In this document: positions 1 through 9,361 of the stretch, in pieces
Position numbering within the stretch: position 1 is the stretch's first letter
Layout of the letters: each line of letters starts with the position of its first letter
Position numbers and translations under genes: made by a program
Origin: an uncultured Flavobacteriaceae bacterium
Lineage (GTDB): Bacteria; Bacteroidota; Bacteroidia; Flavobacteriales; Flavobacteriaceae
NCBI GenBank assembly: GCA_947501845.1
Contig: CANMXP010000006.1
Location: 1 to 64,000, forward strand
Direction: 5' to 3'
Length of the DNA stretch: 64,000 nt
The notes under the pieces: generated by a model
Seen by the model: only the letters and a program-made list of their open reading frames with translations
Told to the model about the DNA's origin: nothing
Database searches by the model: none

Positions 1-77
1 TGTTAGATGTTAGATGTTAGATGTTAGATGTTAGATGTTAGATGTTAGATGTTAGATGTTAGATGTTAGATGTTAGA
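1..77. repeat. heptamer tandem repeat, 11 copies of TGTTAGA
   Basis: Eleven uninterrupted copies of the 7-base unit TGTTAGA fill the first 77 bases and probably continue upstream of the window. The 7-base period is not a multiple of three, no gene covers it, and perfect copies suggest recent slippage. A shorter, decayed relative (two copies of TTGTTAG) lies in the rpsM-rpsK spacer. Confidence 0.95.
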
Positions 78-151
78 AAATTAAACTTTTGAATTTTGAT
101 TTGCTAGATTTTCCATTCTTTATTCTTTGGTAAAAGAAATAAAATGGGCTA

Positions 152-193
152 AACACTGAACACTGAACACTGAACACTGAACACTGAACACTG
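152..193. repeat. heptamer tandem repeat, 6 copies of AACACTG
   Basis: Six perfect copies of AACACTG lie about 80 bases upstream of the fecR-like gene. The unit differs from the TGTTAGA array but has the same 7-base period. A single decayed occurrence (CACTGAACACTAAAT) is found near 51585, between rlmB and the rhomboid gene. Confidence 0.95.
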
Positions 194-273
194 AATTTAA
201 GTTTTTGAAAAAAAAATTAAATCTAGGGTAGGAAAAAATAAAAGTTAACTGTTATATAGTTGAATAAGGAATC

Positions 274-1170
274 ATGGACAGAGAAATTTTAATATCGAAA
301 TGGTTAGATAACGATCTAAATGATCAAGAACTTGAAGCGTTTAAAGCACTTGAAGATTATGATGATTTAGTAAAGTTAAATCAGGGCTTACAAGCTTTTA
401 AGATAGATGATTATAACGTATCTGAAGAACTGAATACTGTTTTAAACACGATTAAGAGCAGCAAAAAGCAATCGACACATTGGTTTAAACCATTTATGCG
501 TGTTGCAGCTATACTTGCCATTTGTTTTAGCTTATATTATTATACAACCACTTTAGATACTACCATAACAACTGAATTTGCTCAAAAAACGACTATAGAA
601 TTACCCGATACCTCCAATGTTTCATTAAATGCAAAATCACTATTAACTTTCAATAAAAAAGATTGGAAACATAATAGAGAGGTCGAACTTAATGGCGAAG
701 CTTTTTTTAAAGTTGCTAAAGGCTCATCATTTAAAGTAAAAACAAAAACAGGGCTTGTGACTGTTTACGGAACTCAATTTAATGTAAAACAATGGGACAA
801 TTATTTTGAGGTTATTTGCTACGAAGGTTTAGTTGGCGTTACTTACAATTCTCAAGAAACAAAATTAAATTCTGGTGACAGTTTTTTAATTATCGATGGG
901 AAAATAATTGCTAAAGAAAAAGAAAACCGCTCGGAACCTTCGTGGTTAAATAACGAAAGTACTTTTAAAAGTATTCCTTACAAAACAGTTATTGCTGAAT
1001 TTGAAAGACAATATGGAGTCCATATTACTTTAATGAATATTGATTCTGAACAGCTTTTTACAGGTAGCTTTGCGCATGATAACATAGATGTGGCCATTAA
1101 AGCAATTACCTTACCTTTACATGTAACTTATAGTAAAACAAACCATACTATAATATTAAAACGTGAGTAG
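274..1170 (+). CDS. FecR-family anti-sigma factor
   Basis: This 298-residue inner-membrane regulator resembles FecR. The N-terminal cytoplasmic part (about 1-70) would bind an ECF sigma factor, a single membrane segment lies near residues 73-92, a periplasmic FecR domain covers about 100-205, and a C-terminal DUF4974-type domain covers about 228-298. In this family the periplasmic part senses the loaded state of a partner TonB receptor, which is the next gene and overlaps this one by 8 bases. The usual ECF sigma gene is not in the window and would have to lie upstream of position 1 or elsewhere. ATG follows GAATAAGGAATC, a weak purine-rich site. Family assignment is firm; the inducing ligand is unknown. 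Confidence 0.9.
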   Translation: MDREILISKWLDNDLNDQELEAFKALEDYDDLVKLNQGLQAFKIDDYNVSEELNTVLNTIKSSKKQSTHWFKPFMRVAAILAICFSLYYYTTTLDTTITTEFAQKTTIELPDTSNVSLNAKSLLTFNKKDWKHNREVELNGEAFFKVAKGSSFKVKTKTGLVTVYGTQFNVKQWDNYFEVICYEGLVGVTYNSQETKLNSGDSFLIIDGKIIAKEKENRSEPSWLNNESTFKSIPYKTVIAEFERQYGVHITLMNIDSEQLFTGSFAHDNIDVAIKAITLPLHVTYSKTNHTIILKRE

Positions 1171-3511
1171 AAAAGGTATTCTTTCTTTTTTTTCTTTATT
1201 GTTTTTTTTGAATGTCGTTAACCTCAAAGCTCAAACCATTCAAAAAGAAAAGCAACCGTTGCTATCTATTTTAAATATCCTTGAAGAACGTTACAATATT
1301 AGTTTTTCTTATGTAGATGAAACGATTAAGGGTAAAGAAATCGCCCTACCTTCCGAAGGTTTGGCTCTTGAAATTATTTTAGAACTACTTAAAGAAGAAA
1401 CCGAACTAGATTTTCAATTATTGGATAGTCGTTTTGTAGCTATTAAACTTTTAGAAAAAGAAAAAAGCAATTACAGATTGCAAAAGCTTGAAGAGGTTGT
1501 TGTTACCAATTATCTTACTAGTGGTATTACTAAACTTAATGACGGATCTATTAGTATAAAACCAGAATTATTTGGGATTCTCCCTGGTTTAATAGAACCC
1601 GATGTTTTACAAACCATTCAGGCGCTTCCAGGTGTTGTAAGCACAGATGAAACCGTATCGAATATAAATGTTAGAGGCGGAACCCACGATCAGAACTTAT
1701 TATTATGGGATGGTATAAAAATGTACCAATCTGGTCATTTTTTCGGACTCATTTCTGCCTTTAACCCGCACACAACTAAACGTGTTAGTGTATATAAAAA
1801 TGGCACCAGTGCTAAATATGGTGACGGGATTTCTAGTATTATAGATTTACAATTACCAGATCATATTGATAACGAGTTTAAAGCAGGAATAGGGTTTAAT
1901 TTACTTAATGCCGACGGATACGCTAAAATCCCTTTGTCTAAAAAAACGGAGCTGCAATTATCGACACGACGTTCTGTTACCGATTTAATTGTGACACCTA
2001 CTTACGACCAATATCTTAAACGTGTTTTTGACGATTCAGACTTCAGCAAATCCAGTAATAATACCATCTCTCAAAATGAGAGCTTCTATTTTTACGATGT
2101 TACCGCAAAGTTCTTATATAACATTTCTAAAAAAGATAAAATTAGATTTCATTTATTGCATGTAGATAACAAATTAAATTACGAAGAACAACTAACCAGT
2201 AATGTTAGAGATGAGGCTTTGGTAAGCAAACTTTCGCAACGAAACTCGGCTATTGGACTTACTTATACTAGAGATTGGACCAAAAGGCTTTCAACAACGT
2301 ATCAAGTCTATGTTTCTAACTATGATCTGGACGCTACTAATTTTGACCTTATTAACGACCAACGTCTTATTCAAGAAAACGAAGTATATGACGGTACTTC
2401 TAAATTTGATATTAATTACAAACACAGTCGTCAATTAAAGATAAATGGCGGTTACCATTTCTCAGAAATTGGTATTAGTAATTTAGAAGATGTTAATAAC
2501 CCAGTTTTTAGAAGCTATATTAAAGATGTTGTTAGAACCCATGCTATTTATGCGGAAACGGCCCTTTTATCAAATAATGCAAAAACCAATCTAATTATAG
2601 GTGGGCGCATAAATTATATAAGTAAATTTGATTTATTGTTAGCAGAACCCAGACTAAGGTTTAGCCAACGCTTTTTTAATAACTTCAAATTCGAAGTATT
2701 GGGGGAATTCAAACACCAAACAACGTCTCAAATTATCGATTTACAAAATGACTTTTTAGGTATTGAAAATCGCCGCTGGGTACTATCTAATAATAATAGC
2801 GATAATATGGTGACAGATAATAGAACCATCTACCCTGTCCCTGTAGTAAAAAGCAAACAATTATCGGCAGGCATACATTATAACAAAAACAAGTTGTTGG
2901 TTAGTGCCGAAGGCTACATAAAAAAAGTAGATGGTATTACAACCAGGAGTCAGGGGTTTCAAAACCAATATCAATTTGTAAACAGTATAGGTAGTTATGA
3001 AATTAAAGGATTGGATGTCTTGTTAAACAAACAGTTTGGCAATACGGTTAGCAGTTGGGTTTCCTATTCTTTTAGTAATAATAATTATATATTCCCATCT
3101 TTAAACGAAGGCAAAAAGTTTCCTAACAATACAGATATTAGGCATACATTTTCTTTTGCTGGAACCTATACTCAAAATGCTATTAAATTAGCCTTGGGAC
3201 TCAATTGGCACTCTGGAAGACCTACCACACTTCCAGATACAACTGACGATCCAGAAGATCGGGCCATAACTTATACCAATCCTAATAGCAGTAATTTGGA
3301 AGATTATTTACGAGCAGATTGCTCAGCTACCTATGCCTTTGATATATCTGATACGACGCGAGCAACTATTGGTGCATCGGTCTGGAATGTTTTAAACAAA
3401 AAGAATATTATCAACACCTATTATACTTTAGATGACAACAATGAGATCAACACCATTGAAAATGAATCTCTAGGCATCACGCCTAATGTAAGTTTAAGAA
3501 TTTATTTTTAA
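1163..3511 (+). CDS. FecA-like TonB-dependent receptor with STN domain
   Basis: This 782-residue outer-membrane receptor has a signal peptide (about 1-23), a secretin/TonB short N-terminal (STN) domain at about 33-95, a TonB-box-like LEEVVVTN near 108-115, a plug domain at about 140-225 (LPGVV, NVRGG, LLLWDGIKMY) and a long beta-barrel ending in phenylalanine. The STN domain is the signalling module that talks to FecR-type anti-sigma factors, which fits the upstream neighbour. The start codon is GTG and lies inside the end of the fecR-like gene, so the two are translationally coupled. The substrate cannot be read from sequence: siderophores, iron citrate or other ligands are possible. It lacks the carboxypeptidase-regulatory-like domain of SusC proteins. 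Confidence 0.9.
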   Translation: MSRKGILSFFSLLFFLNVVNLKAQTIQKEKQPLLSILNILEERYNISFSYVDETIKGKEIALPSEGLALEIILELLKEETELDFQLLDSRFVAIKLLEKEKSNYRLQKLEEVVVTNYLTSGITKLNDGSISIKPELFGILPGLIEPDVLQTIQALPGVVSTDETVSNINVRGGTHDQNLLLWDGIKMYQSGHFFGLISAFNPHTTKRVSVYKNGTSAKYGDGISSIIDLQLPDHIDNEFKAGIGFNLLNADGYAKIPLSKKTELQLSTRRSVTDLIVTPTYDQYLKRVFDDSDFSKSSNNTISQNESFYFYDVTAKFLYNISKKDKIRFHLLHVDNKLNYEEQLTSNVRDEALVSKLSQRNSAIGLTYTRDWTKRLSTTYQVYVSNYDLDATNFDLINDQRLIQENEVYDGTSKFDINYKHSRQLKINGGYHFSEIGISNLEDVNNPVFRSYIKDVVRTHAIYAETALLSNNAKTNLIIGGRINYISKFDLLLAEPRLRFSQRFFNNFKFEVLGEFKHQTTSQIIDLQNDFLGIENRRWVLSNNNSDNMVTDNRTIYPVPVVKSKQLSAGIHYNKNKLLVSAEGYIKKVDGITTRSQGFQNQYQFVNSIGSYEIKGLDVLLNKQFGNTVSSWVSYSFSNNNYIFPSLNEGKKFPNNTDIRHTFSFAGTYTQNAIKLALGLNWHSGRPTTLPDTTDDPEDRAITYTNPNSSNLEDYLRADCSATYAFDISDTTRATIGASVWNVLNKKNIINTYYTLDDNNEINTIENESLGITPNVSLRIYF

Positions 3512-3528
3512 ATGCTTATTTTTGTAAG

Positions 3529-3909
3529 ATGCTACCAATAAGGAGAATCCAAAATATATTTAGCTATCTCGCTTTATTAATCACTTTAGTATCATTTTCG
3601 GTACCCACAAGTGTTTCTTCTAATTATGATAAACCACAAACCGAGCTTTTAGTTAGTAAATACAGAAGCGATGATTCTACTGTTAAAGAATACCTACCTT
3701 TGGCCAAAAGGCCTCAAAAAGTGGTATTTAATCAATACCTTATTTTTAGTTTTAAATCCTTATTGAATAATCATATTTTCGATTTTAATCTAACTTTTAA
3801 GTCTCAAAAGGAAGCTATTCTACAATTTGAAAACTACAATAACCTTCTAGAGCAAAATCTTATCGCTCAAACATACACAATCAAGTCTAAAAGTATCTTC
3901 ATAGAGTAA
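3529..3909 (+). CDS. hypothetical exported or membrane-anchored protein, 126 residues
   Basis: I do not recognise this protein. Residues about 10-30 form a hydrophobic stretch that could be a signal peptide or membrane anchor, ending near SVPTSVSS, followed by a mixed polar segment of about 95 residues without cysteines or a clear motif. It starts 17 bases after the TonB receptor stop, so it probably belongs to the same transcription unit and may be an accessory protein of the receptor. There is a TAnnTTTG-like string at 3517-3524, too close to the ATG to judge. The reading frame is supported by the signal-peptide-like start and the tight spacing. Confidence 0.6.
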   Translation: MLPIRRIQNIFSYLALLITLVSFSVPTSVSSNYDKPQTELLVSKYRSDDSTVKEYLPLAKRPQKVVFNQYLIFSFKSLLNNHIFDFNLTFKSQKEAILQFENYNNLLEQNLIAQTYTIKSKSIFIE

Positions 3910-3984
3910 ACCTGTTGTCAATATTCTGGCACAATTTCAATTATTTTTAATCTGAGACTAGCCTAAAAAGTAAATACAATGTCG

Positions 3985-4005
3985 CATTGAGCGCAGTCGA
4001 AATAC
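3985..4005. repeat. dispersed repeat, CATTGAGCGCAGTCGAA type
   Basis: The core ATTGAGCGcAGTCGAA recurs, with one or two changes, inside argS (10281-10301) and, in inverted orientation, before carA (24849-24874). The core is a word I associate with dispersed intergenic repeats of flavobacterial genomes. Here it sits between the 126-residue protein and the 59-residue small protein. Confidence 0.7.
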
Positions 4006-4063
4006 ACAATAAGACAAATCAAATAATAAAATCCTTTTACGCAGTCTTACTACTATTACTACT

Positions 4064-4243
4064 ATGAAAACTTTAAAAAAGGCATTAAGGCTTTTTGCTT
4101 TAATACTTATGATTGCTTTGGCTTCTGTATTGCCTGTACCTATAACATTTTACAAAAAAGATAATTTACCAAAATATACTATTGAACTTGTTGAAAAGAA
4201 AGATGATGAAAATGACCGTGAGGATGCTAAAGAAATTTTATGA
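4064..4243 (+). CDS. small single-pass membrane protein, 59 residues
   Basis: This open frame of 59 codons encodes MKTLKKALRLF followed by a hydrophobic segment (about residues 10-28) and a strongly charged tail rich in Lys, Asp and Glu (residues 33-59). The layout is that of a short inner-membrane protein with a positive N-terminus and a cytoplasmic or periplasmic acidic tail. A short triplet-like tract (TACTAC/TATTAC) immediately precedes the ATG. No function can be assigned. Support is the clear start, the membrane-protein amino acid pattern and its position in an otherwise unexplained 550-base gap. Confidence 0.6.
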   Translation: MKTLKKALRLFALILMIALASVLPVPITFYKKDNLPKYTIELVEKKDDENDREDAKEIL

Positions 4244-4379
4244 CTGAATTGATATAAAAATCAATCCAAAATTAGCTTAACATCTTCAATTATACACCAA
4301 GTCTTTTAAGTTATATTTTTCACTGAAAACTGGGATATAAAACAATAAAATTGTCTCTATATTTGAAAAAAAACAACAT

Positions 4380-4403
4380 CTTATAACACATTGAGGTTAT
4401 AAG
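4380..4403. promoter_or_regulatory. inverted repeat upstream of the WGR/LRR/DUF4132 gene
   Basis: CTTATAAC (4380-4387) and GTTATAAG (4396-4403) form a perfect 8-base inverted repeat with an 8-base spacer, 58 bases before the ATG of the large accessory gene. It could be an operator or a weak hairpin; no T-run follows on the plus strand. The rest of 4244-4460 is AT-rich with nothing else recognisable. Confidence 0.35.
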
Positions 4404-4460
4404 TTAAAAAAAACATTCTGAAAACTCAAAAGCCTTAATCAGTTTCAACAAAATCAAAAA

Positions 4461-7400
4461 ATGAAAAAAGAACTAGTCAACAACACCAAACTTTGGAAAA
4501 TAGAAACCAAAGGCAAATCTCATATTGTAGAATACGGAAAGGTAGATGGCAAACTAAGAAAGAACAAAAAGACTTTTAAAACTGAGGAAGCATGTGAAAA
4601 GGATGCAGAAAAACTTATTAAATCTAAAATAAAAGGTGGTTATATTGAACTTACAATTAAAATAAAGGGGGAAGATCTAGATTTACTGTATAGGATAGAG
4701 CAAGTTCAAAGAGGGAATGCTACTATAATTAATGAGGATAGATTATGGACAGACAACGAAGAAATACTGGCAGAAATATGGAAATGTACTGAGTTAGAAT
4801 TTTTAGATCTTCGGACAGATTTAAATATCCCAGAAGAATTAGGCAATTTAATTAACCTTAAAACTCTTAAACTTTCACTTCTTGAGTGTAAAAGCCTTCC
4901 ACAATCTATCAAAAATCTACAAAAACTAGAAGATCTCTATATTTCGCCAGGCTATGGCATAAATTTTATCATTCCAAATGAAATAGGAGAACTATCTTAT
5001 CTTAAGAAATTACATCTAGATGGTAATCACAAATCCATCCTCCCAAGCGCCATTTCCAAATTATCCAACTTAGAAACATTAAGAATTGATGGATTTGCTA
5101 GTAAAGAACTCCCTAAAGACTTAGGTAATTTATCTCAACTTAAAAAAATAGAATTAAATAATCCTAAACTTTTAGAAACATTACCTGCTTCAATTGGAAA
5201 TCTGGGCAATTTAGAGGAATTAATTGTTAAGTCTTCTAGAAGTAGAAGCCCTTACTTGGACTCTCAACTTCCAGGCCTAGTTATTCCCAAAGAGATTGGA
5301 AAACTCACGAACCTAACCAAACTGGACTTAAAAGAAAATGATATTCAATCTTTACCAGACGACATAGGTAATCTAAAAAAACTGAAAGAATTAATAATAG
5401 AATATAACGCTCTTGATCACTTCCCTTTAGGGATTTGTAGCTTAACCAACTTAGAAACATTAGAAATGCATTCTTCTTCAGTTGCCGTAAAGCATATCCC
5501 AAACGAGTTTGTACACTTAGAGAACTTAGAAAATTTCGAAATTAATTTAAGTGAAACGTCTAATATACCTTCACAGTTTAGGGTTGAGAGTCTTGGCTTT
5601 AACTCCCTCGAGCCTGAGTCCATTATTGATTATTTAAGCAATCTTAGTAAGAAACAGAAGACCACTGTTACTAAAAATATACCTGAGACTCCTCCCAATA
5701 AAGAACAATTGGTTAAAAACAGAGGGAACCTGATAGAAGATATATTCTCTGATATTAATGCAGAAACGTTTGGTGATGATAAAGAGAATATAAAAACAGT
5801 AAGAGACTTTGTTACTGGAGAATCGCACGACCTACCTTTAGCATTAAGAAAAGACTCTTATGATTATAAACGTATTGTTGACTTGTTGTCCCCATTAGAA
5901 GAATGGAACTTTATAGATGAGAGAGTTTTTTTATTCATCACCCAAGATGCATTTTATTATCAGGAGCAAAATAGATTTATAGATGGCCCTTCTTTTAGTG
6001 GATATCATGAACAATTTTTCGAAAATTGGTTTTTACCTCAACTGGAAAATGAACAAAAAGACCAGAATCTCTTAGGAAGTATTTTTGAACTACTCATTAA
6101 TGCTGGTGTAGATGAAGACACTTGTTTTGAAGCATTTCTATCTTCCGTACCAGCAAAAGTTCCGTTTAATCACGCAGATCAAACACCAAATTCTGTTGGC
6201 AACTATATTCTAGACAAAGCTAAAAATGACATAGAAAACCTTACAGACCTTATAATCAAACATAAATTAAGAAGGCCTTTTATTCAATTTATGCTTATTA
6301 ATGACCGTAAATTATTAGAAAAAAGTTTGGCAAAAATGTTGGTTATAAGGGAATATGAGGGAACAGGCGGAGCAAATAAACATATCCCATTTACTTTACT
6401 TGAACTGTTGGTTTCTTATGACCTTAAGTCCTATGAACATTACATTCATGAACTGATAGAACAAACAGATTGTCATGAATGTATCATGGAATGCCACAGA
6501 ATCTTACTAAAGCACAACGAGGAAGATTACAGAGACATAACGCTTGCAAAAGTGAAAGAAACGTTAACTATTATTTCTGAGAAGATAAATAAAAACGGAA
6601 AAAACCAATTTTCTTGGTCTGTAAAAGGCGGATATGGAGATAACACACCCGAATTTATAGACTGGTCACTGGAAATTTATGGCACAGAATTAAAAGAAGC
6701 AGTTGCTCAATATGTAGAGCATACTAAAAGACATAATTTAGGAATTTCTAAAGTTATCGTCGATCACTTTGGTCAAGACGCATTGGATATCATACAACAT
6801 GATTTTAAAGTGAGTACAACCAGCAATGGAGCCGAAGAATATTATAGAGCATTATTGGGTATCGTTGGAAGGTTTGATTATTCGGCACATTTCGACAAGG
6901 TATGGGAACTAGCGACAGATAAAAAAACCAAAATTTCCCAAATGGCAGCTTTCGAACTGGCGAGAACAGAAAATATTGAAGTCAAAAATAAAGCACTAGA
7001 CTATTTAAATTCAAAGAAAGATGCACAGAGATTAGCAGCTATACGCGTTTTTTATTATTGGAGAGGTGAGGATACCAAGTCGGCTATCCTGTCTGTTCTT
7101 AAAACAGAAAACAAAGATTTAATAAGAGAAATAGCCGTAGATATTATTTATGGGCAGCAAGACCTTAGTAAGGTGACGGTTGGCGAAATGAAAGAGCGAA
7201 TACAAGATGCTGTTGCTTTAAATAAGTTAGAAACTAAAATAGCAAAATGGCAAAACAAGCTTCCTCAGCTAATTTGGTCTGATGGAACATCATTTACTCA
7301 AGAGGAAATTGACTATTTGTTTTATAGACAAAGCCTGTGCAAAACTATAGCCCCAGATGTAGAAGCTCAACCCATCTATAACTTGGTAGAAAAGAAAAGT

Positions 7401-8642
7401 GCAGAAGGTTTTGCCAAAGCATGGTGGGAATTGGTTCAAAAAGACCAAGGCTTATCTATAAAGGAAAAAGGCATTCTTGCGCCTATTGGTATTTGGGGTG
7501 GAGAAGAATTAATAAACAGCTTATCACATGAAGCGTTAAAAAACAAAAAAGTAGTTGCTTGTAGCCTATTAGGCCTTATGGCCTCTGAAGCTGCTGCTTG
7601 GGCTTTAGATAAGGTTATAAAAATTAATGAACCGAAGCAAAACAGCCTTTTAAGAGAAGCCGAAGCTGCTTTTACTACTATAGCAGATAGTTTAGGACTA
7701 ACAGCTCTGGAGTTGCAAGAACGAATGCTTCCCGATTTTGGATTTACAGAACATGAACTGAGGTTTACAGAAAACGGTATAGATTATATTTTATTTATTG
7801 ATACCTCACTTCACTTCAGCTATAAAAATGAAAAAGAGAAGGTACTAAAAAGTATTCCCAAAGCATCTTCAGACTTTAAAAAGAAGCAAAAAGAATCCAA
7901 TGCTTTATTAAAGACTGTAGCCAAGCAATTTTCGCAATCACTCAATAGATATTTGGTAACTCAAAAATTTTGGTTCACAGAAGGTTGGCAATCATTTTTC
8001 CTAAATCACCCTGTTACTTTTGCTTTTGCACAAAAGACTGTTTGGAGTAATGGTGAAATCTATTTCATCACAAGGCCTAACGGTGAGTTGGTTGATTTAA
8101 AAGACCAGATAGTTAACTTAGAAAAAAATGACCAAATTACTTTAGCACATCCTATCTTAATGGGGCAAGATATAAGTCAAAAATGGATAAATTATTTGGA
8201 AACCAAAGCTATTTCATCAACTTTCGATCAACTAACCAGAGATATACACCACTTACCAGAAGAACTCCATGCTCAGACTATGGAGAATCGTTTTAACCTT
8301 AAACAAATTCAAGTCAGCACCTTCAGGTATCGAGCCACTAAAGCAGGATGGCGAAGAGGTCTTGTTGTAGGAGGCATGGTTACTTCTTACGAAAAGGCTT
8401 TTGAAGCAGACCATATAGAAGCTTTTATAGAAACAAACGAGCTACCTGTAAGAGAAGGTTATGAAGACATAATGACCACTGGCAGATTATATTTTGTTGC
8501 TATAGGCACTGTTCGTACAGATAGTTATGTCGATGAAAACCCTTATAACGAAAATGACAGCAGATTAATTCCTTTTAAGGAAATACCACCTATTGTCTTT
8601 TCAGAAACGATAGCCGATTTATTGGCTATAACTGCATCTTAA
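4461..8642 (+). CDS. WGR domain, leucine-rich repeat and DUF4132 protein
   Basis: This 1393-residue cytoplasmic protein has no signal peptide. Residues 1-63 match a WGR domain (LWKIETKGKSHIVEYGKVDGK, Lys/Thr-rich tail, GGYIEL end). About 105-400 is a run of leucine-rich repeats of the bacterial LPxxIGxLxxLxxL type. About 560-960 is helical and HEAT-like (for example QRLAAIRVFYYWRGEDTKSA). About 1075-1390 is DUF4132, recognised from ERMLPDFGF, a KxxKSIPKAxxDFKKKQ stretch, LAHPIL and the KAGWRRG segment. WGR plus DUF4132 is the architecture of E. coli YehI/MolR; the leucine-rich-repeat insertion between them is less usual. WGR domains occur in PARPs, where they bind nucleic acid and relay activation, but no PARP catalytic domain is present. 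Function unknown. The next gene starts 6 bases downstream. Confidence 0.8.
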   Translation: MKKELVNNTKLWKIETKGKSHIVEYGKVDGKLRKNKKTFKTEEACEKDAEKLIKSKIKGGYIELTIKIKGEDLDLLYRIEQVQRGNATIINEDRLWTDNEEILAEIWKCTELEFLDLRTDLNIPEELGNLINLKTLKLSLLECKSLPQSIKNLQKLEDLYISPGYGINFIIPNEIGELSYLKKLHLDGNHKSILPSAISKLSNLETLRIDGFASKELPKDLGNLSQLKKIELNNPKLLETLPASIGNLGNLEELIVKSSRSRSPYLDSQLPGLVIPKEIGKLTNLTKLDLKENDIQSLPDDIGNLKKLKELIIEYNALDHFPLGICSLTNLETLEMHSSSVAVKHIPNEFVHLENLENFEINLSETSNIPSQFRVESLGFNSLEPESIIDYLSNLSKKQKTTVTKNIPETPPNKEQLVKNRGNLIEDIFSDINAETFGDDKENIKTVRDFVTGESHDLPLALRKDSYDYKRIVDLLSPLEEWNFIDERVFLFITQDAFYYQEQNRFIDGPSFSGYHEQFFENWFLPQLENEQKDQNLLGSIFELLINAGVDEDTCFEAFLSSVPAKVPFNHADQTPNSVGNYILDKAKNDIENLTDLIIKHKLRRPFIQFMLINDRKLLEKSLAKMLVIREYEGTGGANKHIPFTLLELLVSYDLKSYEHYIHELIEQTDCHECIMECHRILLKHNEEDYRDITLAKVKETLTIISEKINKNGKNQFSWSVKGGYGDNTPEFIDWSLEIYGTELKEAVAQYVEHTKRHNLGISKVIVDHFGQDALDIIQHDFKVSTTSNGAEEYYRALLGIVGRFDYSAHFDKVWELATDKKTKISQMAAFELARTENIEVKNKALDYLNSKKDAQRLAAIRVFYYWRGEDTKSAILSVLKTENKDLIREIAVDIIYGQQDLSKVTVGEMKERIQDAVALNKLETKIAKWQNKLPQLIWSDGTSFTQEEIDYLFYRQSLCKTIAPDVEAQPIYNLVEKKSAEGFAKAWWELVQKDQGLSIKEKGILAPIGIWGGEELINSLSHEALKNKKVVACSLLGLMASEAAAWALDKVIKINEPKQNSLLREAEAAFTTIADSLGLTALELQERMLPDFGFTEHELRFTENGIDYILFIDTSLHFSYKNEKEKVLKSIPKASSDFKKKQKESNALLKTVAKQFSQSLNRYLVTQKFWFTEGWQSFFLNHPVTFAFAQKTVWSNGEIYFITRPNGELVDLKDQIVNLEKNDQITLAHPILMGQDISQKWINYLETKAISSTFDQLTRDIHHLPEELHAQTMENRFNLKQIQVSTFRYRATKAGWRRGLVVGGMVTSYEKAFEADHIEAFIETNELPVREGYEDIMTTGRLYFVAIGTVRTDSYVDENPYNENDSRLIPFKEIPPIVFSETIADLLAITAS

Positions 8643-8648
8643 ATCCAG

Positions 8649-9191
8649 ATGATAAAAAATAAAATAGATTTGGAACATGCATTTTCCAAATTGAAAGGAA
8701 AGATAATCACTTCGGTATGGTACAAAGGCAAGTTTAATATAAGAAGTGATTATCAAACTAACGAAGAAGGGCTCTTTCTGGAATGTTCTGATGGTGATGT
8801 CTTCCATATTTATCCTGCAGATGAGTTGAATTTAAAGTTCATTTATGGTGTTTACATCAAACAAATGAATTACTGGGAGAGAGAAAGGAAATATATCAAA
8901 CACTTAAAAAATGTTACTGTAGAATGGAAAGACTACATAGGAAAAGAAATACAAGCAATATGGTTGAATTGGGAAAGGATTATAAACCATAAGTTTTCTC
9001 GAGGGCATCCAAAATCTAGAACAGATTATCCATATAGTTTAGAACTTCATTTTGATAATAGAGAACATGTTTACTTAGAAGCAATGAAGATTGTAGACGA
9101 AGAAACCAAGCCTTACCTCGGCTACCCAGAAATTACAGTGTTTTTCGATTCCAAAATTAGGGATCGGTATATAAATTTACAAGAAGAATAA
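8649..9191 (+). CDS. hypothetical protein with two similar halves
   Basis: A 180-residue soluble protein I do not recognise. The two halves look alike: GKIITSVWYKG followed by LFLECSDGDVFHIYPAD (about 17-58) and GKEIQAIWLNW followed by YSLELHFDNREHVYLEA (about 98-142), which suggests a duplicated beta-rich module. It starts 6 bases after the stop of the 1393-residue WGR/LRR/DUF4132 gene, so the two are probably co-transcribed. Its size and placement fit a partner, inhibitor or immunity-like protein of the large neighbour, but nothing in the sequence proves that. Confidence 0.65.
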   Translation: MIKNKIDLEHAFSKLKGKIITSVWYKGKFNIRSDYQTNEEGLFLECSDGDVFHIYPADELNLKFIYGVYIKQMNYWERERKYIKHLKNVTVEWKDYIGKEIQAIWLNWERIINHKFSRGHPKSRTDYPYSLELHFDNREHVYLEAMKIVDEETKPYLGYPEITVFFDSKIRDRYINLQEE

Positions 9192-9361
9192 AAGAAAAAG
9201 TAGCTAAAAAAAAGAGCGTGATTTGTAATAGCAAATGGCTAATGGTAGGGTACACTAAATATTGATGGTTTTTACAAACCACTACAAAACCAAATACTCG
9301 CTATTTTATATAATTAATTTCGTGAAAATGGTTTTTGATATGACTTTAAATTATAAATATA

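Noticed and set aside
1-193. CRISPR-like array of short repeats
   Set aside because: The units are 7 bases and directly adjacent, with no spacers; they are simple tandem repeats.
9192-9361. Degraded gene between the two small accessory genes
   Set aside because: No frame longer than a few codons and no recognisable protein fragments; it appears to be plain AT-rich spacer.
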